Assembly (NCBI GenBank): GCA_964447175.1
Contig: CAYURP010000008.1
Span: 1-64,000 of the forward strand
DNA length: 64,000 bases
Origin: CAYURP01 sp964447175
GTDB lineage: Bacteria > Zixibacteria > MSB-5A5 > SM23-73-2
Direction: 5' to 3'
Shown piece by piece: positions 45,178 through 54,959 of the stretch. Each line of letters opens with the position of its first letter. Position 1 is the first letter of the stretch. The notes under the pieces are model-generated. The model saw only the letters and a program-made list of their open reading frames with translations, ran no database searches and was not told the origin of the DNA. Both the position numbers and the translations under genes were made by a program.

Positions 45178-46128
45178 TTAACCGTAAACTATCCGGGTTC
45201 CTGCCTTTTTCTTCACCGACTGATAGGCTTTTTTAATGGAGGTGACTATTACCTCCCTGCCCCCGGATTCCAAAAACTGGATAGCTGCCTCGATTTTAGG
45301 ACCCATGGAACCCGGCGGGAAATGGCCAGTGGCTAAAAATCTTTTTGCATCTTTTAAGGACAGTATATTCAGATTCTTTTGTTCTCTTGTTCCAAAGTGT
45401 AAAGCCACCTTTTCCACACCGGTCAGGATCAAAAGGAGTTCAGCCCCGATATCCCGCGCTAAAACAGCCGAAGCCCGGTCCTTATCTATTACCGCATCCA
45501 ATCCTATAAGTTCACCGTTTTCCTTATAAACAGGCACCCCTCCACCACCGGCGGCAATCACTATGATACCTTTATCAACCAAAGTTTTTATAGTTTTTTT
45601 TTCCACTATTTCTAAGGGGACAGGTGAGGGAACCACCCTCCGCCACCCTCTTTTTGAATCCTCTTTCATTATCCAATCTCTTTCCTCAATAAAAATCTGA
45701 GCCTGTTTCTTGGAGTAAAACTGTCCGATGAACTTTGTAGGATTTTTTATTGAGGGATCGTTTTCGTCCACCACCACCTGAGTAACGATGGTAACCACAT
45801 CCCTTTTTATTTCTTCATCTTTTAACCTGTTCCCCAGACACTGCTCGATCATATAGCCGATTCCCCCTTCAGTATCAGCCACGCAGATCTGGAGGGGAAG
45901 ATAGGTGGCTTTACCCTTTGCCAGCTCCACCCTGAGCACCGCATTACCCACCTGAGGTCCGTTTCCATGGGTTATGGCTAAATTGTATCCATCTTTTATA
46001 AGTTCTACTATACCTGATAGGCTCTCCCTGGTATTGGCAAACTGGCGGGGAATGGTATCCCTTTCCCCCTCTCTGGTGATGGCATTGCCGCCTAAAGCTA
46101 CCACTGCTGTCTTTTTCTTTTTACTCAT
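45178..46128 (-). CDS. arcC: Carbamate kinase
   Basis: 316 residues with the family start VVALGGNAITREGE, HGNGPQVGNAVLRVE near 55, VAAGGGGVPVYKENG near 195, and the DKDRASAVLARDI region near 218. It makes ATP from carbamoyl phosphate, or the reverse. No arginine deiminase or ornithine transcarbamylase is in the window. It follows the cPGS-like GTPase after 39 bases, a pairing that suggests a shared pathway. Confidence 0.93.
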   Translation of the reverse strand: MSKKKKTAVVALGGNAITREGERDTIPRQFANTRESLSGIVELIKDGYNLAITHGNGPQVGNAVLRVELAKGKATYLPLQICVADTEGGIGYMIEQCLGNRLKDEEIKRDVVTIVTQVVVDENDPSIKNPTKFIGQFYSKKQAQIFIEERDWIMKEDSKRGWRRVVPSPVPLEIVEKKTIKTLVDKGIIVIAAGGGGVPVYKENGELIGLDAVIDKDRASAVLARDIGAELLLILTGVEKVALHFGTREQKNLNILSLKDAKRFLATGHFPPGSMGPKIEAAIQFLESGGREVIVTSIKKAYQSVKKKAGTRIVYG

Positions 46129-46167
46129 CTAATAGTTATTCTTATGGACTGAAGTTGTTTTTCAAAT

Positions 46168-47484
46168 CTATTTCAAAAAGTTATCCAATACATCTTCCAG
46201 ATCCGGGCTACCTATTTCCTGGAGTTCATAGCGAACTTGAGTGGAGGGTTTGTTGATCTTTAAAAATCTACGTAAATCCACCGGGGTTCCGATAACCACG
46301 GCTTCACAGGGGGTACGATTAATGGTATTCTCCAGATCCTTTATTTGTTTTTTTCCATAGCCCATTGCCGGAAGCAAAGTGCCGATATGAGGGAATTTTT
46401 GAAAGATATCCTTGATTTCGCCCACCGCAAAGGGACGAGGATCAACCAGGCTTTTTGCTCCCAATTTCTCAGCAGCTACCACCCCGGCACCGTAGGTCAT
46501 CTCCCCATGAGTTAAAGTGGGACCGTCCTCCACCACCAGCACATCCTTATCTTTGATTACCTGGGGTTTATCCACAAAAATGGGAGATGCTGCATCGATT
46601 ACTATAGCTTTCGGATTAGTCCTTTTGACATTTGCTCTAACCTCCTCCACATCCTCCGGATACGCCGTGTCTATCTTGTTAATCACCACCGCGTCGGCTA
46701 ATAGCAGGTTAGTCAAGCCAGGAAAATAAGATATCTCATTTCCCGGGCGAAGAGGATCTACCACCGTAATGTGGAGGTCGGGTAGATAAAACGGGATATC
46801 GTTGTTTCCCCCATCCCACAGGATTACATCCGCTTCCTTTTCCGCCTCTTTGAGTATTAGCCCGTAATCCACACCGGCATAAACCACCGTGCCTCTCATT
46901 ATGTGAGGTTCGTACTCTTCTCTTTCTTCAATGGTACATTTATGCTTGTCCAGATCAGCCAGTTCAGCAAACCTCTGGCAAATCTGTTTTGTCAAATCAC
47001 CATAGGGCATGGGGTGACGGATCACCACTACCTTTTTGTCACTATTTCTCAAAATCTCGCAGATCTTTCTGGTGGTCTGAGATTTTCCGCTGCCGGTTCT
47101 GGTAGCACATACTGCAATTACGGGCTTTTTCGATTTAAGCATTGTTCTGTCCCCTGCCAAGAGCTTAAAATCTGCCCCTGCCGCATTGACCAAAGATGCC
47201 TTCTCCATCACATACTGATGGGGTACGTCAGAATAAGAAAAGACCACCTCATCGATTTTAAACTTCTGGATAAGAGCTACCAGATCATCCTCAGGCAAAA
47301 TGGGAATCCCTTTGGGATAGAGTTTACCTGCCAAGCTTTTGGGGTATCTTCGACCCACGATATGGGGTATCTGGGTGGCGGTGAAGGCTATCACCTGATA
47401 ATCGCGGTTGTCCCGAAACATCACGTTGAAGTTATGAAAATCCCTTCCTGCAGCTCCCATAATAAGAACTTTTCTTTTTTTCAT
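46168..47484 (-). CDS. Cyclic 2,3-diphosphoglycerate synthetase-like P-loop protein
   Basis: 438 residues. It begins KVLIMGAAGRDFHNFNVMFR, a Rossmann-like N-terminus, and has a P-loop in VCATRTGSGKSQTTRKI near 128 and VVINKIDTAYPEDVEEVR near 268 (GTPase-like NKxD). This is the family annotated as cyclic 2,3-diphosphoglycerate synthetase in methanogens, but bacterial members lie beside carbamate kinase and probably do something else. It precedes arcC on the same strand. The precise reaction is unknown. Confidence 0.75.
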   Translation of the reverse strand: MKKRKVLIMGAAGRDFHNFNVMFRDNRDYQVIAFTATQIPHIVGRRYPKSLAGKLYPKGIPILPEDDLVALIQKFKIDEVVFSYSDVPHQYVMEKASLVNAAGADFKLLAGDRTMLKSKKPVIAVCATRTGSGKSQTTRKICEILRNSDKKVVVIRHPMPYGDLTKQICQRFAELADLDKHKCTIEEREEYEPHIMRGTVVYAGVDYGLILKEAEKEADVILWDGGNNDIPFYLPDLHITVVDPLRPGNEISYFPGLTNLLLADAVVINKIDTAYPEDVEEVRANVKRTNPKAIVIDAASPIFVDKPQVIKDKDVLVVEDGPTLTHGEMTYGAGVVAAEKLGAKSLVDPRPFAVGEIKDIFQKFPHIGTLLPAMGYGKKQIKDLENTINRTPCEAVVIGTPVDLRRFLKINKPSTQVRYELQEIGSPDLEDVLDNFLK

Positions 47485-47560
47485 AAAAATCCTTTTTGTT
47501 GGAAATTCTTAAGGGTAGGCAAAAAGCCTACCCTCTCCTGGAAATTTACATTATAAGTCT

Positions 47561-49063
47561 TTATTCGGCAAAATCATCTATCTGGGCTTTCTGCAGCTTG
47601 CCGCTGAAATCCACGTATATGGCTTTCCACTCGGAGAAAACGTCCAGAGCAGCTATGCCCGCCTCCCGATGACCATTACCGGTATGATTGGTTCCTCCAA
47701 AGGGAAGGTGAACCTCAGCTCCGATGGTGGAGGCATTGACATAGAATATACCGGTATAAACGTCCCTCATAGCGTTGAATGCCTTGTTCACATCCTGGGT
47801 ATAGATGGAGGCAGAAAGCCCGTAAATCGTACCGTTACATATATCTATTGCCTGTTCCAAGCTATCACAGGGGATAACAGACACCACCGGTCCGAAGATC
47901 TCCTCCTGAGCTATTCTCATTTTGGGGTCAACCTCCCCAAAAATAGTGGGCTCGTGGTAATAACCATACTGATAATCTCCTGAGGTGAGCCGTTTCCCGC
48001 CGCAGAGAAGTTTGGCTCCGTCATACTCCTTTCCGATCTTGACATATTCCATAACCGTATTCAGCTGGGATTCGTTTATGGAAGGACCCATCTCCACATC
48101 TGGATTCAGGCCATTTCCCACCTTCAGGGCTTTAGCTCTTTCCACAAATTTGTCAGTGAATTCTTTTAGCACTTTCTTGTGCACTATAACCCGGGAGGCA
48201 GCAGTGCATCTCTGGCCCGTGGTCCCGAATCCTCCCCAGATAGCGCCCTCAATTGCCAGATTGATTTTGGCATCGTCCATTACCATTATGGCATTTTTAC
48301 CCCCCATTTCCAGGTGAGTATGGGTGAAGCGGGGAGCACAACCCTCGGAAACAGTTTTTCCCACCGAAGTGGAGCCGGTAAAGGAAACTACCTTTACATA
48401 CTCTGATTTAATCAAAGGATCACTTAATTCCGATCCCGAACCGGTAATCAGGTTAACCATACCTTTGGGAATACCAGCTTCCTCGAAGACCTTAACCATG
48501 TTCCATGCTGATAGGGGTGTATCGGTTGCAGGTTTAAACACCACCGTATTTCCGCAGATCAAAGCTGGCATGATCTTCCAGGAGGGAATAGCCATGGGGA
48601 AATTCCAGGGAGTAATCATCACACAAACTCCCATGGGCATTCTCACCGACATCATAAACTTATTGGGGAGCTCAGAGGGCGTGGTCTGGCCAAACTGACG
48701 TCTCCCTTCGCCCGCCATGTAATAGGTCATATCTATGGCTTCCTGCACGTCTCCTCGGGTCTCCTTTATAACTTTCCCCATCTCCTGGGTCATCTGAGTA
48801 GCATACTCCTCTTTCCTTTTGACCAGCATCTCTCCAATACGAAAGAGTATCTCCGCTCTTTTAGGTGCTGGCACTATCCTCCAATGCTTGTAAGCTTCCT
48901 TTGCGGCATCGATAGCCATCTTTGCATCTTCAGCATTGGATTTCTGAAAAACGCCTAAAACCTGCCTGGTATCAGCAGGGTTCCTGTTCTCAAAGACCCT
49001 GCCGGATTTCGATTCAACCCATTCACCATTAATGTAATTATGAAAGGCTTTCGCGGTTGCCAT
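47561..49063 (-). CDS. NAD(P)-dependent aldehyde dehydrogenase
   Basis: 500 residues of the ALDH superfamily. Seen are PWNFPMAIPSWKIMPAL near 150, VSFTGSTSVGKTV near 230, the base glutamate in LEMGGKNAIMVMDD near 257 and the nucleophile cysteine in GTTGQRCTAASRVIV near 290. The overall look (PFGGTNHTGNGHREAG near 460) is that of the AMSDH/ALDH7-like group; the substrate is not clear. AGGAGGT-like GGAGG lies before the ATG at 49063. It heads the ALDH-cPGS-arcC-cca-sucCD run. Confidence 0.9.
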   Translation of the reverse strand: MATAKAFHNYINGEWVESKSGRVFENRNPADTRQVLGVFQKSNAEDAKMAIDAAKEAYKHWRIVPAPKRAEILFRIGEMLVKRKEEYATQMTQEMGKVIKETRGDVQEAIDMTYYMAGEGRRQFGQTTPSELPNKFMMSVRMPMGVCVMITPWNFPMAIPSWKIMPALICGNTVVFKPATDTPLSAWNMVKVFEEAGIPKGMVNLITGSGSELSDPLIKSEYVKVVSFTGSTSVGKTVSEGCAPRFTHTHLEMGGKNAIMVMDDAKINLAIEGAIWGGFGTTGQRCTAASRVIVHKKVLKEFTDKFVERAKALKVGNGLNPDVEMGPSINESQLNTVMEYVKIGKEYDGAKLLCGGKRLTSGDYQYGYYHEPTIFGEVDPKMRIAQEEIFGPVVSVIPCDSLEQAIDICNGTIYGLSASIYTQDVNKAFNAMRDVYTGIFYVNASTIGAEVHLPFGGTNHTGNGHREAGIAALDVFSEWKAIYVDFSGKLQKAQIDDFAE

Positions 49064-49097
49064 ATTACCTCCACATTTTTTACAATTTAACCCCTAC

Positions 49098-49125
49098 AAT
49101 ATAGTCTTTTAACCTTTTTTGTCAA
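49098..49125 (-). promoter_or_regulatory. Sigma70-type promoter of the aldehyde dehydrogenase gene
   Basis: Reading leftward: TTGACA (49125-49120), 16 bases, TATATT (49103-49098); leader of about 28 bases. Confidence 0.65.
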
Positions 49126-49238
49126 TAGATTTTACGCATAATACATATCATTCAAATCGCTTTTTCCTGTTGTGAATCAACAACTTAAGTTCCTGGGCTT
49201 GTTATCTTTGTAACTATCTGAGGAAATAAAATAAACCT

Positions 49239-50018
49239 TTATAACTCTATGATCATTCCATCGGAGGCAAATTTCAGGTTGGAAAAGCCCAACATCTTTA
49301 CTTTTTTAGCGATTTCTTTCTTCTTTTTTTCCAAATCCGGAGGAATGTGGGTGAAAATTGCCTTTCTCACCTTATTTTTAATGATAAGTTTGATCAGTTC
49401 ATCCAGGTTAATATGCATACATTCGGTTAACAGAAAATCAGCATTGCGAGTGACTATCTCCAGATCCTCCAAAACGCCCAAATCGCCCGAATAAACTATC
49501 TTTTTATCATCATAGCAAATTTCCAGACAGAAGCTTTCCATTTTATTGGCAATCCCTTTTTTCTCGATAATCTCTTTGTTCACTATTAAATGCTTATTGG
49601 GATAAGCAATAACCTTCAAATCAGAGTTTTCAAAGAAAAGACCTTGATTTATGGATTTAAAATAAAGATCAAAGGAAAACTTTTCAGGAAAAAGATATAT
49701 CAGGTTGAGAAAATTTTTCACCCCGGGTATGGCTTCCTCTGGTAAATAAAGCTTTAGAGGAGTCTTCCTTCCACTTAGATACATCATCTGAAGCAAAAGG
49801 AAAAGTCCTGAAAGGTGATCAGAATGGGTATGCGTTATAAATATGGCATTTATCCGGTTATAATCAATATTAAATCTTAAAATCGAGGAGCTAACTCCTT
49901 CCCCGCAGTCGAAAAGATAACTACTCTTCTCAGATGCCTCCAAAATCCAGGAGGAACAACTTCTATCCACAGAAGGCATTCCCGAAGAGGAGCCTAAAAT
50001 GACCATTCTTTTTTTCAT
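49239..50018 (-). CDS. Metallo-beta-lactamase fold hydrolase (RNase Z-like)
   Basis: 259 residues. The metal-binding motif THTHSDHLSG is near 60 and further ligands are likely in SGDLGVLEDLE near 178 and FTHIPPD near 222. It begins MVILGSSSGMPSVDRSCSSW, like RNase Z and related ribonuclease or phosphodiesterase members. The exosite arm of true RNase Z is not evident, so I name the fold only. It has no close neighbour on the strand. Confidence 0.82.
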   Translation of the reverse strand: MKKRMVILGSSSGMPSVDRSCSSWILEASEKSSYLFDCGEGVSSSILRFNIDYNRINAIFITHTHSDHLSGLFLLLQMMYLSGRKTPLKLYLPEEAIPGVKNFLNLIYLFPEKFSFDLYFKSINQGLFFENSDLKVIAYPNKHLIVNKEIIEKKGIANKMESFCLEICYDDKKIVYSGDLGVLEDLEIVTRNADFLLTECMHINLDELIKLIIKNKVRKAIFTHIPPDLEKKKKEIAKKVKMLGFSNLKFASDGMIIEL

Positions 50019-50261
50019 CTACCCGCTCAAAGAAAACACAGAATTCTATTAAGTTGGAAATTTAGTATAACATCGCTTCAGAAACAAGTCAACAGAAATC
50101 CAGATTTGGGTAGTTTTTGCCTTTTTAATATTTGTACTTGATTTTAAACAAACACGAATCTTTCAGTTTTCTCCCCTTGCTGATTGACCTATATTCTTTT
50201 TTTGTTCTGTCAGGTCTCGCCCAAAGGGTGTGATCTGACACAACGAGATAATGATTTTAAA

Positions 50262-50335
50262 TGTAGCGGAAAACTTTAGTTTTCCATTTTTTCACAATAA
50301 AATCATTCAATGGAGGTCTAAAGACCTCCGCTACA
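50262..50335. repeat. 74-bp three-stem element, copy 1
   Basis: Outer arms TGTAGC and GCTACA close two inner hairpins, GGAAAAC..GTTTTCC and GGAGGTC..GACCTCC, joined by an AT-rich spacer. Confidence 0.8.
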
Positions 50336-50469
50336 AACTAATACAAATTTAACATAAACTAAAACGGGCGAAGACAGAGCTTCGCCCCTACGCGTTATTT
50401 GGTATCAGGTGTGCAGGGCACCTGACCTACTACTACTTCTGATGTGGAAAGCGTAAGCCCATATTGTAT

Positions 50470-50513
50470 GTGTCAGGTCACACTCATGTCAAAACATGAC
50501 CAAGACCTGACAC
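50470..50513 (-). repeat. Long 3' hairpin behind propeller gene 1
   Basis: GTGTCAGGTC..GACCTGACAC with an inner CATG dyad. Equivalent hairpins follow the two paralogues at 56001-56037 and 57576-57618. It may act as a transcript-end structure. Confidence 0.6.
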
Positions 50514-50540
50514 AACTCCTAACAGACTTCAGAATTAGAG

Positions 50541-51596
50541 CTATTCATCAAAGATTATCTTACTCACCTTCACCGTATCAACTGAGCCATAAAGCCAGTA
50601 GATTGTGCCGTCGCCGGTGACAAGGAATTGCTTGGCAAAATCTCGAAGTTCTTTATCAGAACATTCTTTCTTCCCTTTTTCAAAACTTATCTCTACTTTT
50701 CCAGCTAATGTCAGCTTACCTTGCACAAGATGATATTTAAATATGCGAAGGGTTAGACAAATAGGTATCCATCTTACGCCACATAAATCTTCGAATTGGC
50801 TGAAATAGAAACAGCTATCGGTGTCGAATCCTATTAGAATCAAAGGGTGTTCCACGTAACCTTCTTCTCTGATCTGATTTTCAGCAAATTCAAATAATCT
50901 CAACCCATCTGGAAGAATTGACACTGTATCGATCTTGCCGCCTTGACTATGTTCTTCCAAGTTTGTTCTCACAAGATACTTGCCTGTTCTGAAATATATA
51001 TCGTTACCTGCTTCCTTCTGAACTATCCCTATGTCACGATATCCATTCTTATGATATATTTCTGCCTTATGCTCACCTCCAGGGGAATAGACGGATATAC
51101 CACCCCAAAAGTTATCCGTGAAACCATAGACTCTGCCATCCTCATCCGTCAAGATAAATCCATATCTGACATGTGGTATTTCTAATAAAATACTTCCTTC
51201 TTGTGAGAACTTATCAATACTATAATTTTCAACCAGATAAAGATTTCCCCAATTATCAACTGTTATATCATTAATTGATGGTTCTTGTTGGCTTCGTTGG
51301 ATCTCCTTTGCTACCCGGATAGCCAATTTAAATCTTCCTCTTTGATTGAACTTCAATACTTTTCCTCCTAACCAATCTAGGATGTAGATATCTCCATGTG
51401 TATCGATATCAAAAGCATTGGGCCCTATTGCGAACCACCCGTGTAAAAGCTCAGAAGCAAATGTGGAATCAGAGGAACCATTACCTACCACTATTATATC
51501 CTCAATTCTTCCTCCGTCAATCTGTATTGCACACACTGTCTGATAAGCAGCTAGGAACGGCAATACAAGAAACAATACCAAATTTCTTATTTTCAT
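50541..51596 (-). CDS. Secreted six-bladed beta-propeller-type (NHL-like) protein 1
   Basis: 351 residues from ATG 51596, which lies eight bases after AAGGAG; an upstream in-frame start at 51626 is less likely. A signal peptide (1-22) is followed by repeated strand units such as DIDTHGDIYILDWLGGKVLKF near 58 and DNWGNLYLVENYSIDKFS near 112, the NHL/six-bladed propeller pattern. The C-terminus, GDGTIYWLYGSVDTVKVSKIIFDE, is nearly the same as in the two paralogues at 56076 and 57646. It is presumably exported; the ligand is unknown. Confidence 0.78.
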   Translation of the reverse strand: MKIRNLVLFLVLPFLAAYQTVCAIQIDGGRIEDIIVVGNGSSDSTFASELLHGWFAIGPNAFDIDTHGDIYILDWLGGKVLKFNQRGRFKLAIRVAKEIQRSQQEPSINDITVDNWGNLYLVENYSIDKFSQEGSILLEIPHVRYGFILTDEDGRVYGFTDNFWGGISVYSPGGEHKAEIYHKNGYRDIGIVQKEAGNDIYFRTGKYLVRTNLEEHSQGGKIDTVSILPDGLRLFEFAENQIREEGYVEHPLILIGFDTDSCFYFSQFEDLCGVRWIPICLTLRIFKYHLVQGKLTLAGKVEISFEKGKKECSDKELRDFAKQFLVTGDGTIYWLYGSVDTVKVSKIIFDE

Positions 51597-51954
51597 AGAG
51601 CTTCTCCTTGGTTTTAAGGTGACCATCCAAAAACAGCAGGAAAGTCAATTGTAATATAAATAGGTTCTCCCAATAATGCGGATGTTTCTGAAATACTCCC
51701 AGGGTTATCGGAGTCGTTCTTGTTCTGTCAGGTCTTGCCCAAAGGGTGTGACCTGACAGCCGGGGTACCCCACAGCTCTATTGTGGGATAACCGCTGGTG
51801 GAGCGGAGCGGGAGACAATCAGGTTAATATTTCCTCGGATTAAAATAATACCATTCTTTTTGTTTTGTCTTTTATTCTCAATTATATGCCCATTGTCTAT
51901 TGCTTGACATATAAGCTACAGCCCAATTTATCCTGTGTCTGCTGCGGTCTAATT
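51597..51954. repeat. Spacer with inverted promoter-element fragment and fdhD fossil
   Basis: No gene. Holds a short piece of the dispersed element in the opposite orientation (about 51643-51674), TGTCAGGTC..GACCTGACA (51727-51760), CCCCACAGCTC..TGTGGG (51769-51787) and a fragment of fdhD (51794-51850). Confidence 0.6.
51794..51850 (-). pseudogene. Short degenerate fragment of fdhD
   Basis: About 57 bases match 61393-61452 inside the intact fdhD, including GGAGACAATCAGGTTAAT. Read on the minus strand it would encode GNINLIVSRSAP, matching KINLIVSRSAP in FdhD, with small indels. It shows that fdhD-derived DNA moved into the island. Confidence 0.65.
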
Positions 51955-53703
51955 TTACCTAAATCTCTTTATTTCCCATTTTCCTGTGGATTTAATACCG
52001 CCAAACTCCCCAATTTCACTACCCTCCATTTCATGGATACCGTCCCCGCCTTTTACTTCCTGTTCTAGATCATACCACCCTGGCCCCGTCATTCGCGTGC
52101 CATTAAGATCACCAAAAATAAAGCTAAACCCTGTATTGGGTAGGTCTACCTTCACTGCTTTTCCAGTCTTGGAATCAAAGTATATAAGCAATTGTTCATC
52201 TTCCTGATAGTCTTTCTCCACTTTCTGTGTCTCAGCCTTGCGATTTCCTGCATTAATAATCGCGCTGGCATGGCTCACATTCCACGAAACTACATCATAA
52301 TACTCGATAAACACGCCTTCATCCGCAAAAGACTCGGTATGACTATATTTAAGCACGACTTTCACTGTGGCACTTAAAGTTTCGGTACCGTCTTCTGTAA
52401 TAATTTCATTTTTATTGGTCATCTTAATCATAGCACCTTCACCAGGTGGTGTAATCGAAATGGCCGCTTCATCCTGAACTGATTCAGGGTAATCCTCAGG
52501 TTGAAACCTTGCCTTTAAAACGATTTTCTTGTCTTTATCCCCGGCATCATAAGTCAGTATTACTTCCCCATTTTGGTTGGTTATGACATCACCGGTGGGG
52601 TATACACGCCCGTCTACAAGTCCTTTAACATTAACCTGGACCTGTTTCCCTTCCACGGGCTTCTTTGCTCCTTTCTCATCCACCTCGGAAAGATTCACAG
52701 AAATTTTGGTTTCATCACCCGGGAAAACTTCTTTCCTTTCAGGCTTAACCTCAAGTTCCAGCCCATAAATATGAATCTTTGTTTCTTTGACCAATTCCCT
52801 GTCAAGGCCGCATGCTCGGATCTCTACAGGATCCTGGCCAGCCTGCATACCTTTTTTAAGAGTATAGGTAGCGGAAGCGCCTACAGGTCTTACAATAATC
52901 AGAATGACCTGATCGTCTGTGACCAGCAACTCTTGTGGAAAGCCTTTTGTCGGTTCAATCTCGCCTCTTTCAGTATACCTGGGTAAGTGCACCCGCTGCC
53001 CATGAAATCTATCATATACAGGTTCTCCTTTACAATTTATGACATCGATTTTTATCTGCAGTTTTTTTTCTTCCTTCAGTGGCGAGACGTATTCCCGGTC
53101 CTGTGAAACTTCCATTTCCGGCCCGCGCGGGGGTACAGGATGAGATTCTTCTTGTTCTCTGATTCGAACACCAATGTCTTCGTGAGCTGCAATATTACGT
53201 TCAATTGTATGGTTGACATCTTCGTCTTCTGTTGTTTCCACGCCCAATACCCGGCTTTCTTCCCCGCAACGGGGATGGCTACTAAGTTGGGATGACATAT
53301 AATAGGCAGTATACTCACTTATCTTAAGTCCCGCAACTTCAATATCCTCTCCGGCAGCGATCAAAGAAAGTGTATAACTAAAATAGTAATCACAACCCTC
53401 TGGTATCCCTCCGGTAGCAGGGATGAATTGTGTACCTGGAGAATTCATTTTAAGCTCCTCCAGAACTTTTTCCTGGATTTGATATAGCCAAGAGTCTTTG
53501 GGCTGGGATGGGTACTGCTCATTCAAATGCTTTATGAATTCCCCTTCCTCAATAACTTCCATTACTACAGCCACCTTTGGCTTTGAACATGGATCCACCT
53601 GGGCAAGTGCATACTGGTGTAAGAAGACAGTGAACAATACAGCAAGTATCGAAATCTCACATTGGATTACACACCTTTTTGTTTTTTTCACAATAAACCT
53701 CAT
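51955..53703 (-). CDS. Secreted protein with Ig-like (Big_1-type) domain
   Basis: 582 residues. A signal peptide (about 1-36) is followed by an N-terminal region of about 190 residues of unknown fold, a middle part, and near 310-410 an Ig-like segment (LELEVKPERKEVFPGDETKISVNL...GEVILTYDAGDKDKKIVLKARF) of the bacterial Ig-like type that stabilises surface proteins. The last 150 residues are unassigned. It is 105 bases from the OmpA gene upstream, so they may be cotranscribed and work together at the cell envelope. Confidence 0.72.
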   Translation of the reverse strand: MRFIVKKTKRCVIQCEISILAVLFTVFLHQYALAQVDPCSKPKVAVVMEVIEEGEFIKHLNEQYPSQPKDSWLYQIQEKVLEELKMNSPGTQFIPATGGIPEGCDYYFSYTLSLIAAGEDIEVAGLKISEYTAYYMSSQLSSHPRCGEESRVLGVETTEDEDVNHTIERNIAAHEDIGVRIREQEESHPVPPRGPEMEVSQDREYVSPLKEEKKLQIKIDVINCKGEPVYDRFHGQRVHLPRYTERGEIEPTKGFPQELLVTDDQVILIIVRPVGASATYTLKKGMQAGQDPVEIRACGLDRELVKETKIHIYGLELEVKPERKEVFPGDETKISVNLSEVDEKGAKKPVEGKQVQVNVKGLVDGRVYPTGDVITNQNGEVILTYDAGDKDKKIVLKARFQPEDYPESVQDEAAISITPPGEGAMIKMTNKNEIITEDGTETLSATVKVVLKYSHTESFADEGVFIEYYDVVSWNVSHASAIINAGNRKAETQKVEKDYQEDEQLLIYFDSKTGKAVKVDLPNTGFSFIFGDLNGTRMTGPGWYDLEQEVKGGDGIHEMEGSEIGEFGGIKSTGKWEIKRFR

Positions 53704-53808
53704 TTGTGCTGATTTATTTTAATGATTAGGACCGTCGTTCTTTAAAAAAACTATGGTATATGTACGAATGCCGGCGTTTAATAACCTCTTAAAAGGTCTT
53801 AATCATAT

Positions 53809-54648
53809 TTATTCTTTTACCAACTCCACCCTGCGGTTCAAGGCTCGTCCTTCCTCTGTTTCATTTGTAGCAACCGGGGCCAATGGTCCTACGCCATAGG
53901 AATTAAGTCGGTTCTGAGCCACGCCATAGCTTGTCACCAATGCTTTTTTAACAGCATCAGCTCGTGCGCGGGAAAGTTCCATGTTATAGTCGATTTCCCC
54001 GACATTGTCGGTATGCCCAACCACATACAAATTCAAATTGGGATTTTGTTTCAAAAGCTTTGCGATCTCTTTCAGCGCCGGCTCAGACTCCGGTTTAAGC
54101 GTGGCTTTATTAAAGTCAAAATGAATACCATAAACCGATGCGTGTCCAGTTGCGTTTATATCCTGAGCCAGACTCTTGGCATCTGCAACAACTTCCTGCT
54201 CCATTGCCTTTTTTTCTACAATTAAAAGTTCATATTCTCCAGTAGTTCTCGCATCTACATAAATCCACGTTATCCCTCCGGCTTTTTCCACCTTGAGCCA
54301 TGCCTCTTCTCCTTTTGTTTCATAAACCGTTGAGCCCCCGATCTCTTTTATGGCGTTTTCGTAATTCCTTATGACTTGAAGTTTGCCCGGAGCTTCCTCC
54401 CCTTCCTTGATCTCATAAAATATGTCATATATATGCCCCTCGACTTTAATATTTCCCCCTTTGTTATCTTTGAAATCAGCCTGGTCGAACTCTTTGTAGT
54501 CATAGTCTGATATATAAAAATTGGGCATTCGGGTAAGAAGAGGATGATCTTTGCTGCCCGGCACATCTTCCTGTGCAACGGTCAGAACAGGTGCCACTAA
54601 AAGTGCGAATAAACAAAGGCTTAAGATGAAAAGAACATGTTTTTTCAT
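53809..54648 (-). CDS. OmpA-family outer membrane protein
   Basis: 279 residues from ATG 54648, about nine bases after AGAGGG; the longer frame to 54972 runs into repeat DNA and I reject it. A signal peptide (about 1-24) and a non-barrel N-terminal domain are followed by the peptidoglycan-binding OmpA domain: IHFDFNKATLKPESEPALKEI near 175, VVGHTDNVGEIDYNMELSRARADAV near 205 and the arginine in ALNRRVELV at the end. It anchors the outer membrane to the cell wall. A promoter element copy lies about 400 bases upstream. Confidence 0.87.
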   Translation of the reverse strand: MKKHVLFILSLCLFALLVAPVLTVAQEDVPGSKDHPLLTRMPNFYISDYDYKEFDQADFKDNKGGNIKVEGHIYDIFYEIKEGEEAPGKLQVIRNYENAIKEIGGSTVYETKGEEAWLKVEKAGGITWIYVDARTTGEYELLIVEKKAMEQEVVADAKSLAQDINATGHASVYGIHFDFNKATLKPESEPALKEIAKLLKQNPNLNLYVVGHTDNVGEIDYNMELSRARADAVKKALVTSYGVAQNRLNSYGVGPLAPVATNETEEGRALNRRVELVKE

Positions 54649-54959
54649 TGTATTATCCCTCTCTATTTTTTCAGAGCATCTGAGAGAGACTTTTTCAAGA
54701 CAGTGTTTCTGCCATAGGCAGATCCGCCTCTGGCGGAAGTATTTGGGTTCTCTCGCAAAGCTCAATCCGTTTAAATTGTCCAGATGAATTTCCTGTTTTC
54801 TTTTGTTTTTTTCCTCCTCTCTTTTTTGATTTAAAATCTTTTGATCCTTTCTGATGTATCTTTCATAAGGAGTGACATAATATATCCCCTGATATAGCAG
54901 GGTGCCCCACAGTTCTGCTGCGGGCCATCCGTCACATTTCTCGATTTTCTTTAAATCAC

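Larger units (their letters stand above)
50019..50540. repeat. Repeat block at the left edge of accessory island 2
   Basis: No gene. Modules in order: TGTCAGGTC..GATCTGACA (50209-50238), the 74-bp three-stem element (50262-50335), GGGCGAAG..CTTCGCCC (about 50367-50388), AGGTG..CACCT (about 50407-50424) and the long hairpin at 50470-50513 downstream of the first propeller gene. Confidence 0.7.
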
